In this document: positions 18,691 to 27,402 of the stretch, in pieces
Position numbering within the stretch: position 1 is the first letter of the stretch
Layout: every line of letters begins with the position of its first letter
NCBI GenBank assembly: GCA_944325215.1
Contig: CALUZC010000008.1
Location: forward strand, 1 to 64,000
Source of the DNA: an uncultured Mucispirillum sp.
Lineage (GTDB): Bacteria > Chrysiogenota > Deferribacteres > Deferribacterales > Mucispirillaceae
Length of the DNA: 64,000 nucleotides
Direction: 5' to 3'
The notes under the pieces: generated by a model
Seen by the model: only the letters and a program-made list of their open reading frames with translations
Database searches by the model: none
Told to the model about the DNA's origin: nothing
Position numbers and translations under genes: made by a program

Positions 18691-18832
18691 ATAAATATTA
18701 TTTAGAAAAATGTATCTAAATAATATTTATTTTTCTTTAATTGCCTTACATGTCAATTGCTTAACTGGTGTATCCCAGCTTTGTTCTCTTAATAATTCCA
18801 TATATTTTTCTTTATCCTTTAAGTAATGAACA

Positions 18833-19321
18833 TTAATTCCCCCCCCCAACAGCATAATTAGACTGAGGGATTGATTGAACATTACCTTTTAAAATATCTT
18901 CTATATTATCATTAAAAAGTGTAATTATTTCATTAATCAGCCTGTCATAACTTGTTTTTAATGTATCAGTTTCTATATTATCTTGTACTTCTTTTTGTAC
19001 AATTATATCACCAGTATCAAGTCCTTCATCTATATAGTGAATTGTTACACCTTTTGGAGTTTGTTCTATATAGCTCCAAAAGTTTGGGTCTGCCCCTCTG
19101 TTATATGGCAGCAGTGAAATATGAAGATTGATAATTCTATTTATAAATTTATCAATAATATCTTTTTTAATAATATGGCGGTAGCCAAAGCTTATTAAAA
19201 AATCATAATTTTGCACCATATCAAGTGATATTTTATCACAAGTTATTTGAATATTATGACCTATATTAATTAATTTATCAGCAAGTAAATTACTTTTTTC
19301 TCCCAGCAGCAATATATTCAT
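18833..19321 (-). CDS. Sugar N-formyltransferase, truncated by a G9 phase-variable tract (OFF state)
   Basis: This product (162 residues as sequenced) has a formyltransferase fold. The catalytic Asn-x-His is NLH at residues 65-67, followed by SLLPYNRGADPN, and the catalytic Asp lies in DEGLDTGD near residue 102. The last coding bases are a run of nine G (minus strand), and the frame then stops at once. With 8 or 11 G the frame would continue 36 codons to a stop at 18727-18729 and give 197 residues; with 10 G it stops after six codons. The sequenced allele is thus C-terminally truncated. Known relatives formylate amino sugars with N10-formyl-tetrahydrofolate. It overlaps pseF by 4 bp and lies where pseG or another pse gene might be expected. 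Its substrate could be the PseC amino sugar (inference). Confidence 0.8.
   Translation of the reverse strand: MNILLLGEKSNLLADKLINIGHNIQITCDKISLDMVQNYDFLISFGYRHIIKKDIIDKFINRIINLHISLLPYNRGADPNFWSYIEQTPKGVTIHYIDEGLDTGDIIVQKEVQDNIETDTLKTSYDRLINEIITLFNDNIEDILKGNVQSIPQSNYAVGGGN
18839..18847. repeat. Homopolymeric tract, nine C (G9 on the coding strand)
   Basis: A run of nine identical G/C bases is rare in DNA this A+T-rich. It lies at the 3' end of the formyltransferase frame, where a -1 or +2 change restores 36 further codons. This is the classic layout of a slipped-strand phase-variation tract. Confidence 0.85.
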
Positions 19322-20133
19322 TTTGCTCTCTCTAATATTCTATATGCATTACTCATTCCATTAAGTTTTAAAAGTTTTAAAGCTTCTTGTAGTTCTTCTT
19401 TTTCATTTTTAAATACATATTTTTGATATACACTTTTATTTAACTCTTTTAACCAGCTATTATTATTAAATAATTGAATTATATCTTTATATGTAAAATC
19501 ATCACCCAGCATAAAATATACAAGGTTTATTAATGCATAATCTTCATTAGTATCAACTGTTATTCTAATATCTGAATAGTTATTGCCACCATCTTCTACT
19601 ACATTTATTTTAGAAAAATTATCACTTTTTCTTACATGCCATGTAACATGCTCTCTAACTCTTATATCTTTTTCTTCCCTGTCTGTTTTTTTAAGTGCAT
19701 CAAGTGTTACAACTTCTGTATCAAGCCCGTGAGGAAATGTGCGTTTTTCCACATTTGATACGTAATCAGCCTTTGAATTTATATGTTCATCTATACATTT
19801 TTTTATAATATTATAATCAATACATGGGCAGTCTGCTGTAATTCTAACAATTCGTTCCACATTATATTTTTCTGCTGCACCAATATATCTTAAAAGCACA
19901 TCATCAAGGCTGCCCCTGTAAACTTTTGCTCCATACTTTAAAGCTTCTTCAGCAGTTAAATCATCTTCAGATAATTCACTTGTTGCCAGTATTACATTAT
20001 CGCACGCTTTTTTTGAACGCATAATAACTCGTCCAAGCATGGATATATTACTGTCTGCAGGAATTGGCATAACCACCTTATCTTTTAATCTGGTAGAAGA
20101 ACATCTTGCCTGAATAATTATACCAGTATTCAT
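19318..20133 (-). CDS. pseF: Pseudaminic acid cytidylyltransferase PseF (SpsF-like)
   Basis: This enzyme activates pseudaminic acid with CTP to give CMP-Pse, the donor for Maf. The 271-residue protein has the nucleotidyltransferase start IIQARCSSTRLKDKV near residue 5, the VRITADCPCIDYNII motif near residue 96, and DIRITVDTNEDY near residue 186. Its length and motifs fit the SpsF-type cytidylyltransferase group, whose C-terminal extension is longer than in Campylobacter PseF. It lies directly after pseC (2-base gap) and overlaps the formyltransferase by 4 bp. Nucleotide and sugar specificity is inferred from the operon. Confidence 0.85.
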   Translation of the reverse strand: MNTGIIIQARCSSTRLKDKVVMPIPADSNISMLGRVIMRSKKACDNVILATSELSEDDLTAEEALKYGAKVYRGSLDDVLLRYIGAAEKYNVERIVRITADCPCIDYNIIKKCIDEHINSKADYVSNVEKRTFPHGLDTEVVTLDALKKTDREEKDIRVREHVTWHVRKSDNFSKINVVEDGGNNYSDIRITVDTNEDYALINLVYFMLGDDFTYKDIIQLFNNNSWLKELNKSVYQKYVFKNEKEELQEALKLLKLNGMSNAYRILERAK

Positions 20134-20135
20134 AA

Positions 20136-21269
20136 CTAACTCGCCAATGCTTTTTTTATATTATCTATTACAAATTCTAACTGACTGTCAGTTAAAGATG
20201 GATATATAGGTAGAGATAATTCCCTTTCATAAAATTCATAAGCTTTCGGAGTATCTTTATAACTATAACCTAACTGCTCATAATATGGGTGGCATGTAAC
20301 TGGTATATAATGAACTTGGGTAAAAATATTATTTTCTTTTAAATAATAATATACTTTATCCCTTATAGTTTTACTTTCAAAAAGGACAGGAAATAAATGT
20401 TGAGAATTTATTCTATCATCATATATTTTCTGCGTTTTTATATTCATATCTTTAAAAGCACTATTATAAACTTCTACAATTTCATGCCTTCTTTTAATAA
20501 AACCATCTAATTTTTTTAGCTGAGAAATACCTAAAGCAGCCTGCAAATCTGTCATTCTATAATTATACCCTAATATTTGCATTTCATGATATGTTGGGCT
20601 TGTTGGTGTTTTCTGAAAATTTTCACGAACAATACCGTGGCTTCTTAAAGCAATGCATTTTTTATAAAGTGATTCATCCTGCAGTAATATTGCTCCACCT
20701 TCTGCTGTTGTAATATGTTTAACTGGGTGAAAACTAAAAACAGCAGCATTAGAATATTTTAAGCTTCCTGTCCTACTGCCTTTATAAAAACTTCCTATAC
20801 TGTGGCAGGCATCTTCTACCACATATAAATTATATTTATCTGCTATATTTTTTATTTCTTCCATATTACAAGTAAGCCCTGCATAGTGGACAGGAACAAT
20901 AATCTTCGTATTTTTATTAATTAATTTTTCAATATAATTTAAATCTATTAAAAAATCATCTAAACTAATATCTGCAAATTTTGGTTTTCCACCAAGATAT
21001 AAGCAGGCATTACTTGTAGCTGCAAATGTATTTGGAGTTGTAATAAGTTCATCTTCTTTTCCAAGACCTAAAGCATGGTATATAATATGAAGTGCTGCAG
21101 TGCCAGATGATACACAAACTGCATATCTTGCACCAGTATATTCTGATAATAATTTTTCAAATAAAGGAACATACTCCCCTTGAGTAATACTATCTGATTT
21201 TAAAGCTTCAATAACCAGTTTTATATCTTCATCGTCTATAAACTGCCTGCCATATGATATTTTATCCAT
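20136..21269 (-). CDS. pseC: UDP-4-amino-4,6-dideoxy-N-acetyl-beta-L-altrosamine transaminase PseC
   Basis: PseC transfers an amino group from glutamate to C4 of the PseB product using PLP. The 377-residue DegT/DnrJ-family protein has CVSSGTAALH near residue 52, VEDACHSIG near residue 151, and the PLP-lysine motif SFHPVKHITTAEGG near residue 178. The Lys in VKH is the Schiff-base residue. The gene starts one base after pseB ends. Length is standard. Pairing with an inverting PseB supports the Pse route over legionaminic acid. Confidence 0.93.
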   Translation of the reverse strand: MDKISYGRQFIDDEDIKLVIEALKSDSITQGEYVPLFEKLLSEYTGARYAVCVSSGTAALHIIYHALGLGKEDELITTPNTFAATSNACLYLGGKPKFADISLDDFLIDLNYIEKLINKNTKIIVPVHYAGLTCNMEEIKNIADKYNLYVVEDACHSIGSFYKGSRTGSLKYSNAAVFSFHPVKHITTAEGGAILLQDESLYKKCIALRSHGIVRENFQKTPTSPTYHEMQILGYNYRMTDLQAALGISQLKKLDGFIKRRHEIVEVYNSAFKDMNIKTQKIYDDRINSQHLFPVLFESKTIRDKVYYYLKENNIFTQVHYIPVTCHPYYEQLGYSYKDTPKAYEFYERELSLPIYPSLTDSQLEFVIDNIKKALAS

Positions 21270-21270
21270 A

Positions 21271-22272
21271 TTATTTAGCCATTTCTTTTAATTTTTTTTC
21301 TACTTCTACTGCGATTTTTCTTAAAAATTCAGCATCCATTATTTCAGGATTATTATCACTAGAATAACAAAAACCTTCAGGAAGTTTTTTTCCATTTACA
21401 ACCTTACTATTTCGCTGCCAGTTAACAAACTCTGGCATAATTCTGTAATGGTCATCAAACTCTAATGTATGGCGTGCATCATCTGTTGGTATCATAATCT
21501 CGTGCATTTTCTCACCCGGTCTAATACCAATATCTTCTATTTGGCAGTCTGGAGCAATAATTTTAGCAAAATCCTCCATAGAAATAGATGGTATTTTTGG
21601 AACAAATATCTCACCGCCTTCCATCTCTTCAAATGCTTTTATAACAAGCTCTATTGCTTTTTCAATAGTTATCCAAAACCTTGTCATCTGTCTGTTTGTA
21701 ATAGTAATTTTACCTGTTGCTTTCTGCTCTATAAATAAAGGAAGCACAGAACCACGGCTTCCTAAAACATTACCATAACGAACAACACTAAACCTTGTAA
21801 TTCTGCCACCTGCATATGAATTACCTGCTACAAAAAGCTTATCACTGGCAAGTTTTGTAGCTCCATATAAATTTATAGGGTTTGCAGCCTTATCTGTTGA
21901 TAATGCCACCACTTTTTTAACACCTGCATCTATTGCTGCTTCAATAACGTTTTCAGCACCTAAAATATTTGTTTTAATAGCTTCAAAAGGGTTATACTCT
22001 GCTGCCACCACTTGTTTTGAGGCTGCTGCATGCACTATATAATCAACTCCGTAAAAAGCTCTGTTTAAACGTTCTCTATCCCTAACATCACCTATAAAAA
22101 ACCTTAAATTTGGAATATCTTTAAAAGCACGAGCCATCTCATACTGCTTAAATTCATCTCTGGAAAAAATAATAATCTTATTAGCTTTATAATTTGTAGC
22201 TACATATTTTACAAACTGTTTTCCAAAAGTTCCAGTTCCGCCTGTAATTAAAACATTTTTTCCATTAAACAT
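21271..22272 (-). CDS. pseB: UDP-N-acetylglucosamine 4,6-dehydratase (inverting) PseB
   Basis: PseB carries out the first step of pseudaminic acid synthesis, with 4,6-dehydration and C5 inversion of UDP-GlcNAc. The 333-residue short-chain dehydrogenase-type protein has the NADP motif GGTGTFGKQF near residue 11, the catalytic LSTDKAANP near residue 124, and YGATKL near residue 136. The insert ITNRQMTRFWITIEKA near residue 196 is typical of this family. It is 14 bases downstream of a relA/spoT homologue on the same strand, so the pse genes may read through from it. Confidence 0.94.
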   Translation of the reverse strand: MFNGKNVLITGGTGTFGKQFVKYVATNYKANKIIIFSRDEFKQYEMARAFKDIPNLRFFIGDVRDRERLNRAFYGVDYIVHAAASKQVVAAEYNPFEAIKTNILGAENVIEAAIDAGVKKVVALSTDKAANPINLYGATKLASDKLFVAGNSYAGGRITRFSVVRYGNVLGSRGSVLPLFIEQKATGKITITNRQMTRFWITIEKAIELVIKAFEEMEGGEIFVPKIPSISMEDFAKIIAPDCQIEDIGIRPGEKMHEIMIPTDDARHTLEFDDHYRIMPEFVNWQRNSKVVNGKKLPEGFCYSSDNNPEIMDAEFLRKIAVEVEKKLKEMAK

Positions 22273-22286
22273 TATCCTTCTCCAAT

Positions 22287-24425
22287 CTAATTTTGTGAAA
22301 CAGATATAACATGTTTATAACTGCATATTTTCTCAGATAAAGTATTTGCCTGCTGTTTGCTTGTAACCATAACTACAAAGTCCATTTTAGCAGTGCCATC
22401 GCCATAGTTTTTTATATTCATCTCATAAATATTTAAGCCCATATCTTTAATAATGGTTGATATTTCCACAAAAACTCCCGGAGTATCTTCTAAAATAGCT
22501 CTAAATTTTAAAGGCATACTCACTTTTTGAGAGCTGTCCCACTCTACATCTACAAGCCTGTCTTTATTATTTTCAAGCCTTGTAATATTTGGGCAGTCTG
22601 CCTTATGTACAATTATCCCCCTACCAGTTGATACATAACCCTTCACTAAATCTCCGGGAAGTGGAGAGCAGCATTTAGCAGTTTTTATCATCATATTATC
22701 AACACCAGTGATTTTAAAAGGTTCAGCTTTTCTAGTTGTGCTTTGTTTCACCTCTATTTCTTCATCTTTAACTTCTAGCATAAATACGTGTAGCAATTTT
22801 CTTGCCGATATTTGACCAAATCCCACATGGGTAATAAGCTCATCTAATGTATGAAGAGAAAATTTATCCAGTGCTTTTTTTACATTTTGTTCATCATTAA
22901 AAACTTCTTCAAACTCAAGACCAGCCTGCTTAAATTCTTTATTTAAAAGCTCTTTACCTGTAAGCATAGCTCGTTCAGATTCTTTTTTACGTAAAAATGC
23001 ACTAATCCGAGAATGAGCCCTGTTAGTCTTTACAATATTAAGCCAGTCTTTGCGTGGTTCTTGAGTCTGAGATGTTAAAATCTCCACTTTATCACCACTA
23101 ATAAGCTTTGCTTTTAATGGTGCTATTCTGCCATTAATTTTTGCTCCAACACAAGTATGACCTACTTGAGAGTGTATTGCATATGCAAAATCAATAGGGG
23201 TTGAATCAACTGGAAGTTCCACCACATGCCCATGTGGTGTAAATACAAAAATCTGCTCCCTAAAAACATCTTCTTTTATAGCATTTACAAATTCGGTTGG
23301 TGGTTTTTCTTTATTATCTTCTTCTAATGCACGCCTAAGCCATACAAACTGCTTATCTTCTTTTGGATTAAAAATCCTGCCCTCTTTATATGCCCAGTGA
23401 GCAGCCACACCTTCTTCAGCTATTTGGTGCATTTGCCTTGTACGTATTTGAAACTCTACCATCATTCCACCAGGCCCCATAACAGTTGTGTGTATTGACT
23501 GATACATGTTTGCTTTTGGGTTTGCTATATAATCTTTTATTCTATGTGGTATGGGTGTCCATAATGAATGGATAATTCCTAGGGCAGAATAACAGTCTGA
23601 TTTTGTTTCCACTATTACACGTAATGCCAAAAGGTCAAAAATATCCTCAAAAGCAGTGCCTTTTTTAATGATTTTAGAATATATACTGTAAAAATGCTTT
23701 GGTCTGCCAGATATTTCCCCATGAATATTAGCCTTTTCTAAAGCAAGGGATATAATATCCTTTACTTCACCAAGGTATTCTTCACGCTCTCCCCGTTTCA
23801 TTTTTACTTTTTGGTGGATTTCATAATACATTTCAGGATTTAACACACGGAATGCTCTGTCTTCTAGCTCCCATTTTATCCAGGCAATACCAAGCCTGTC
23901 AGCAAGGGGAGCATATATATCCATTGTTTCTTGAGCTATTCGTTTTTGTTTATCTTCCCTAAGGCTTTCTATAGTTCTCATATTATGGAGCCTGTCAGCA
24001 AGTTTTATAATAATAACTCTAATATCATCGCTCATAGATACAAGCATTTTTCTAAAAGATTCGGCCTGTTTTTCTTCCTTTGACTGAAATGGAATTTTAC
24101 TAATTTTAGATACTGCATCAACTAAAAAAGCAACTGATTGACCAAAAAGTTCTTCCAGCACTTCATATGTGGTATCAGTATCTTCTATTGTATCATGAAG
24201 CAGCCCTGCAATAATACAGTCTACGTCCATTTTCATTTCAGCTAGAATATATGCAACATTTAATGGGTGGGAAAGGTATGCTTCCCCACTTTGACGAAGC
24301 TGCCCCCTATGCTGCTGGGCACCATAAACATAGGCTATATTTAATTTATCTATCTGGGCTTCAGGGTTATTACTTAAAACTTTATCCTGAATATCCATAA
24401 GTCTTATAGTTTTTTTGACACTCAT
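22287..24425 (-). CDS. Bifunctional (p)ppGpp synthetase/hydrolase (RelA/SpoT homologue)
   Basis: This enzyme makes and degrades the stringent-response alarmone. The ATG at 24425 gives 712 residues; a TTG four codons upstream is the alternative start. Domains in order are the HD hydrolase with HDTIEDTD near residue 77, the synthetase domain with RVIVETKSDCYSALG near residue 275, a TGS domain from IFVFTPHGHVVELP near residue 402, and a C-terminal ACT domain beginning near RAILEDTPGVFVE. The intact HD motif implies hydrolase activity, and the synthetase domain also looks complete. It lies between recJ and the pse cluster, all on the minus strand. Confidence 0.93.
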   Translation of the reverse strand: MSVKKTIRLMDIQDKVLSNNPEAQIDKLNIAYVYGAQQHRGQLRQSGEAYLSHPLNVAYILAEMKMDVDCIIAGLLHDTIEDTDTTYEVLEELFGQSVAFLVDAVSKISKIPFQSKEEKQAESFRKMLVSMSDDIRVIIIKLADRLHNMRTIESLREDKQKRIAQETMDIYAPLADRLGIAWIKWELEDRAFRVLNPEMYYEIHQKVKMKRGEREEYLGEVKDIISLALEKANIHGEISGRPKHFYSIYSKIIKKGTAFEDIFDLLALRVIVETKSDCYSALGIIHSLWTPIPHRIKDYIANPKANMYQSIHTTVMGPGGMMVEFQIRTRQMHQIAEEGVAAHWAYKEGRIFNPKEDKQFVWLRRALEEDNKEKPPTEFVNAIKEDVFREQIFVFTPHGHVVELPVDSTPIDFAYAIHSQVGHTCVGAKINGRIAPLKAKLISGDKVEILTSQTQEPRKDWLNIVKTNRAHSRISAFLRKKESERAMLTGKELLNKEFKQAGLEFEEVFNDEQNVKKALDKFSLHTLDELITHVGFGQISARKLLHVFMLEVKDEEIEVKQSTTRKAEPFKITGVDNMMIKTAKCCSPLPGDLVKGYVSTGRGIIVHKADCPNITRLENNKDRLVDVEWDSSQKVSMPLKFRAILEDTPGVFVEISTIIKDMGLNIYEMNIKNYGDGTAKMDFVVMVTSKQQANTLSEKICSYKHVISVSQN

Positions 24426-24493
24426 AATTTTAACCAATATAATAATAGCTATTATAAAATGTAATTATTGATGTGGCAAGAATTTTTAATGTA

Positions 24494-26248
24494 TTATTCT
24501 GATTTTTTTATATCTTTAATATTTAACTGGATTGTTTTTGTATTCTTCCATGTATTATGAACCAGTGAAAAAAGTATATCAAACTCATCATTTTCTGCCA
24601 CAATAGATTTATACTCTTTCATATTAAATCCAATAGCATCAAATAAAATACCTTTTTTTTCAAAAACACATTTTAAATGGTTTTGCTCTTTGCCAACAAA
24701 TGTTTCATACTGGTATTTAGATACTTTTTTCATGTAAAAAACTGGTTCTTTATTACCCTGCCCGTATGGTTCAAGTTTTTCTAAATACTGCATGATTTCA
24801 TCTGTTATATCTTTTGAATCAATCTCTGCATCAATATTTATTTCTGGTATAAAATCTTCCTTATTTAAATTTTCTATTACTATCTTATTAAATCTTTCAC
24901 GAAACTCTTCTAAATTTTCTTTTGCTATTTTAACACCTGCTGCATATTTATGACCACCAAAAGATAGCAATAAATCTGAAAGGCTGCTTAGACCATCATA
25001 TAAATGAAAGCCGGGGATACTTCTTGCAGAACCTTTATATACTCCATTATCATCTGTTAATATTATAGTCGGTCTAAAATATTTATCTACAACACGAGAA
25101 GCAACGATACCTATAACACCTGGGTGCCACCCTTCAGAAGCTACAACAATACCGCCTTCATTGTCTGCATATCTGTTTGTTTCTATAATATCGAAAGTTT
25201 GCTGCAGGATATCACGCTCTATCATCTGCCTGTATTTATTTTCATTATCAAGCTCTATGGCTAACTGACGAGCTTCATTTCTATTTTGAGTAACAAGCAG
25301 TTTAAGGCTTTTATCAGAACTTGCCATTCTACCCATAGCATTAATACGTGGTGCTATTTGAAAACCAATATTTGATGTTTTCATTTTTTGCACAGTGCTT
25401 AAGCTGTCTATTACTTTCTTAAGTTCATCTATACCAATACGAACATTGTCACCACTCATTAATTCTAACCCATGACGGACAAATATTCTATTTTCATCAA
25501 CTAACGGCATAACATCAGCAATAGTGCCTAATGTAACAATATCTAAAAGGTTTCTAATATTTGGTGCATCGTTTTGAAAGAAATTATGCTTTCTTAAAGT
25601 AAACCTAAGAGCCATAACAACTTTAAAAGCAACGCCTACACCTGCTAATGTTTTATTAGGGTATAAGTCATCTTCACGCATAGGGTTAATTATAGCATCT
25701 GCTGCAACTGGCAACTCTTTTGATGGCTGGTGATGGTCTGTAATGATTATATCCATACCTAATTCTTTTGCAAGCAGCACTTCTTCTATGGCACTAATTC
25801 CACAGTCTACAGTAATAATTAAATCTGCCCCACGGTGATGTATTTCATTAATTGCATCTTTATTAAGTCCATAGCCTTCTTCAAGCCTGTTTGGTATGTA
25901 ATAAGAAACATTTGCACCACACTGCATCAAAAATATATACATTAAAGCAGTGGCAGTAACACCATCAACATCATAATCCCCATATATAAATATACTTTCA
26001 TGGTTCATAACAGCTTTTGCTATACGCTCGGCTGCCTTTTCCATATCTTTTATATCAAAAGGGTTGCGAAGTGATTTTAATGAACCATTAAAAAAAAGCT
26101 CAATATCATCTTTAGAATATATACCCTTTTTTATCATTAACTCTGCTACTGGTTTAGGTATATTATTCTCACTGGCTACCTGCTTAATAAGGCTGTCATC
26201 TATTTTTTCGTATTTCCATTTATACTTTATACTCTTAAAATTATCCAT
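24494..26248 (-). CDS. recJ: Single-stranded-DNA-specific exonuclease RecJ
   Basis: RecJ degrades single-stranded DNA 5' to 3' in recombination and mismatch repair. The 584-residue protein has the DHH-family motifs YGDYDVDGVTA near residue 94, the DHH triad in ITDHHQPS near residue 171, and a C-terminal DHHA1 segment with SFGGHKYAAGV near residue 423. These place the metal-binding Asp and His residues. The length matches the core RecJ family. An A8 run lies within the gene in the sequenced, open state; it is unremarkable in DNA of this composition. Confidence 0.94.
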   Translation of the reverse strand: MDNFKSIKYKWKYEKIDDSLIKQVASENNIPKPVAELMIKKGIYSKDDIELFFNGSLKSLRNPFDIKDMEKAAERIAKAVMNHESIFIYGDYDVDGVTATALMYIFLMQCGANVSYYIPNRLEEGYGLNKDAINEIHHRGADLIITVDCGISAIEEVLLAKELGMDIIITDHHQPSKELPVAADAIINPMREDDLYPNKTLAGVGVAFKVVMALRFTLRKHNFFQNDAPNIRNLLDIVTLGTIADVMPLVDENRIFVRHGLELMSGDNVRIGIDELKKVIDSLSTVQKMKTSNIGFQIAPRINAMGRMASSDKSLKLLVTQNRNEARQLAIELDNENKYRQMIERDILQQTFDIIETNRYADNEGGIVVASEGWHPGVIGIVASRVVDKYFRPTIILTDDNGVYKGSARSIPGFHLYDGLSSLSDLLLSFGGHKYAAGVKIAKENLEEFRERFNKIVIENLNKEDFIPEINIDAEIDSKDITDEIMQYLEKLEPYGQGNKEPVFYMKKVSKYQYETFVGKEQNHLKCVFEKKGILFDAIGFNMKEYKSIVAENDEFDILFSLVHNTWKNTKTIQLNIKDIKKSE

Positions 26249-26367
26249 AGTTATAAATATACATGGATTTTAAAAAAATTGTATAAAGTATTATCTTTTA
26301 TCAATATTTTTTACAAATTTATTTTTTTGCTTATTTATTTTTTCTTTATTTTCATAATATATGTTCT

Positions 26368-26401
26368 ATTGTCAACCTTATAATTTTATATAGTTGACAA
26401 T
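26368..26401. promoter_or_regulatory. BirA (biotin repressor) operator
   Basis: ATTGTCAAC and GTTGACAAT form a perfect nine-base inverted repeat with a 16-base spacer. This matches the general TTGTnAACC...GGTTnACAA form of BirA boxes. It lies 39 bases upstream of birA itself. The right half-site contains the -35 hexamer of the operon promoter, so bound BirA would block RNA polymerase. Confidence 0.85.
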
Positions 26402-26420
26402 CATATTTTTTCTTTATACT
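26394..26420 (+). promoter_or_regulatory. Promoter of the birA-bioYBDA operon
   Basis: TTGACA at 26394-26399 and TATACT at 26415-26420 are separated by 15 bases, slightly short of ideal. The -35 overlaps the right BirA half-site. Transcription should start near 26427, just ahead of the Shine-Dalgarno. Confidence 0.7.
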
Positions 26421-26439
26421 ATTTTTGCAGGAGAGTGAG

Positions 26440-27402
26440 ATGTCTTTAAAAGAAAATATTTTAAGGCTGTTAAGTGATAGCCACAACAAGTATATTTCTG
26501 GAGAAAGCATGGCTAAATCTTATAATGTAAGCCGTAATGCTGTATGGAAAGCTGTTAACTCTCTACGTAAACAAGGATATAATATTAATGCAGTGCAAAA
26601 TAAAGGATATATTTTAGAAGGTCCACTGTTTACTGCTGAAGAAATAAAAAAATATATTAATTCACCTTTGGATATTAAATATATCTCATCAGTTACTTCC
26701 ACAAATGATGTTGTTATGGAGCTTGGTAAAAATAATGAAAAAGAAGGGATTGTTATAGTATCAAACCACCAAAGTGCAGGCAGAGGTAGAAAGGGAAGAG
26801 TCTTTTATTCACCTAAAGATACAGGCGTTTATTTTTCTATTCTTTTGCGGCCTAATATTCATTTTTCAAAAGCATTATTTATTACTACAGCTGCTGCTGT
26901 TTCAGTTTGTAAAGCCTGTGAAATACTTTATAATATCAAACCTGATATTAAATGGGTTAATGATGTATATATTAATAATAAAAAAATATGTGGAATCCTT
27001 ACAGAAGCCCATATTGATATGGAAAGTATGACGATTGATTATGCTGCTTTAGGTATAGGCATAAACGTTTTTACTCCAACTGATGATTTTCCTGAAAATA
27101 TTGCTGCAACAGCAGGGGCTGCATTCCATAAAGATGATTATAATGATAATATTAAAAGCCAGCTTACTGCAAAAATATTAGATATTTTTTGGGAAAATTA
27201 TAAAGAGTTAGAAAGTGCATTATTTTTTCAAGACTATATTGATAGAAGCTTAATTACTGGGAAATATGTATATATAGAACACAATGGTAAAAAAGAAAAG
27301 GCGTTTGTAAAAGAGATTAATAAGGATTTTAAATTATGTGTCCAATATGAAAACGGCAGGGAAGAAATTATTGATTCTGGAGAGGTTAGTATAATATTAT
27401 GA
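26440..27402 (+). CDS. birA: Bifunctional biotin-protein ligase and biotin operon repressor BirA
   Basis: BirA attaches biotin to carboxylase carrier proteins and represses biotin genes. The ATG at 26440 is chosen because AGGAGAG lies directly upstream; this gives 320 residues. The N-terminal helix-turn-helix (residues about 15-55, with YNVSRNAVWKAVNSLRKQGY) is followed by the ligase domain. The latter has STNDVV near residue 93, the biotinyl-AMP loop GRGRKGR near residue 119, and KWVNDVYINNKKICGIL near residue 177. The intact DNA-binding domain agrees with the operator upstream, so the operon is probably autoregulated. It overlaps bioY by 4 bp. Confidence 0.95.
   Translation: MSLKENILRLLSDSHNKYISGESMAKSYNVSRNAVWKAVNSLRKQGYNINAVQNKGYILEGPLFTAEEIKKYINSPLDIKYISSVTSTNDVVMELGKNNEKEGIVIVSNHQSAGRGRKGRVFYSPKDTGVYFSILLRPNIHFSKALFITTAAAVSVCKACEILYNIKPDIKWVNDVYINNKKICGILTEAHIDMESMTIDYAALGIGINVFTPTDDFPENIAATAGAAFHKDDYNDNIKSQLTAKILDIFWENYKELESALFFQDYIDRSLITGKYVYIEHNGKKEKAFVKEINKDFKLCVQYENGREEIIDSGEVSIIL

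Noticed and set aside
24648-24656. A8 run in recJ as a phase-variation tract
   Set aside because: Runs of A or T this long are common in this composition, and recJ is a housekeeping gene.
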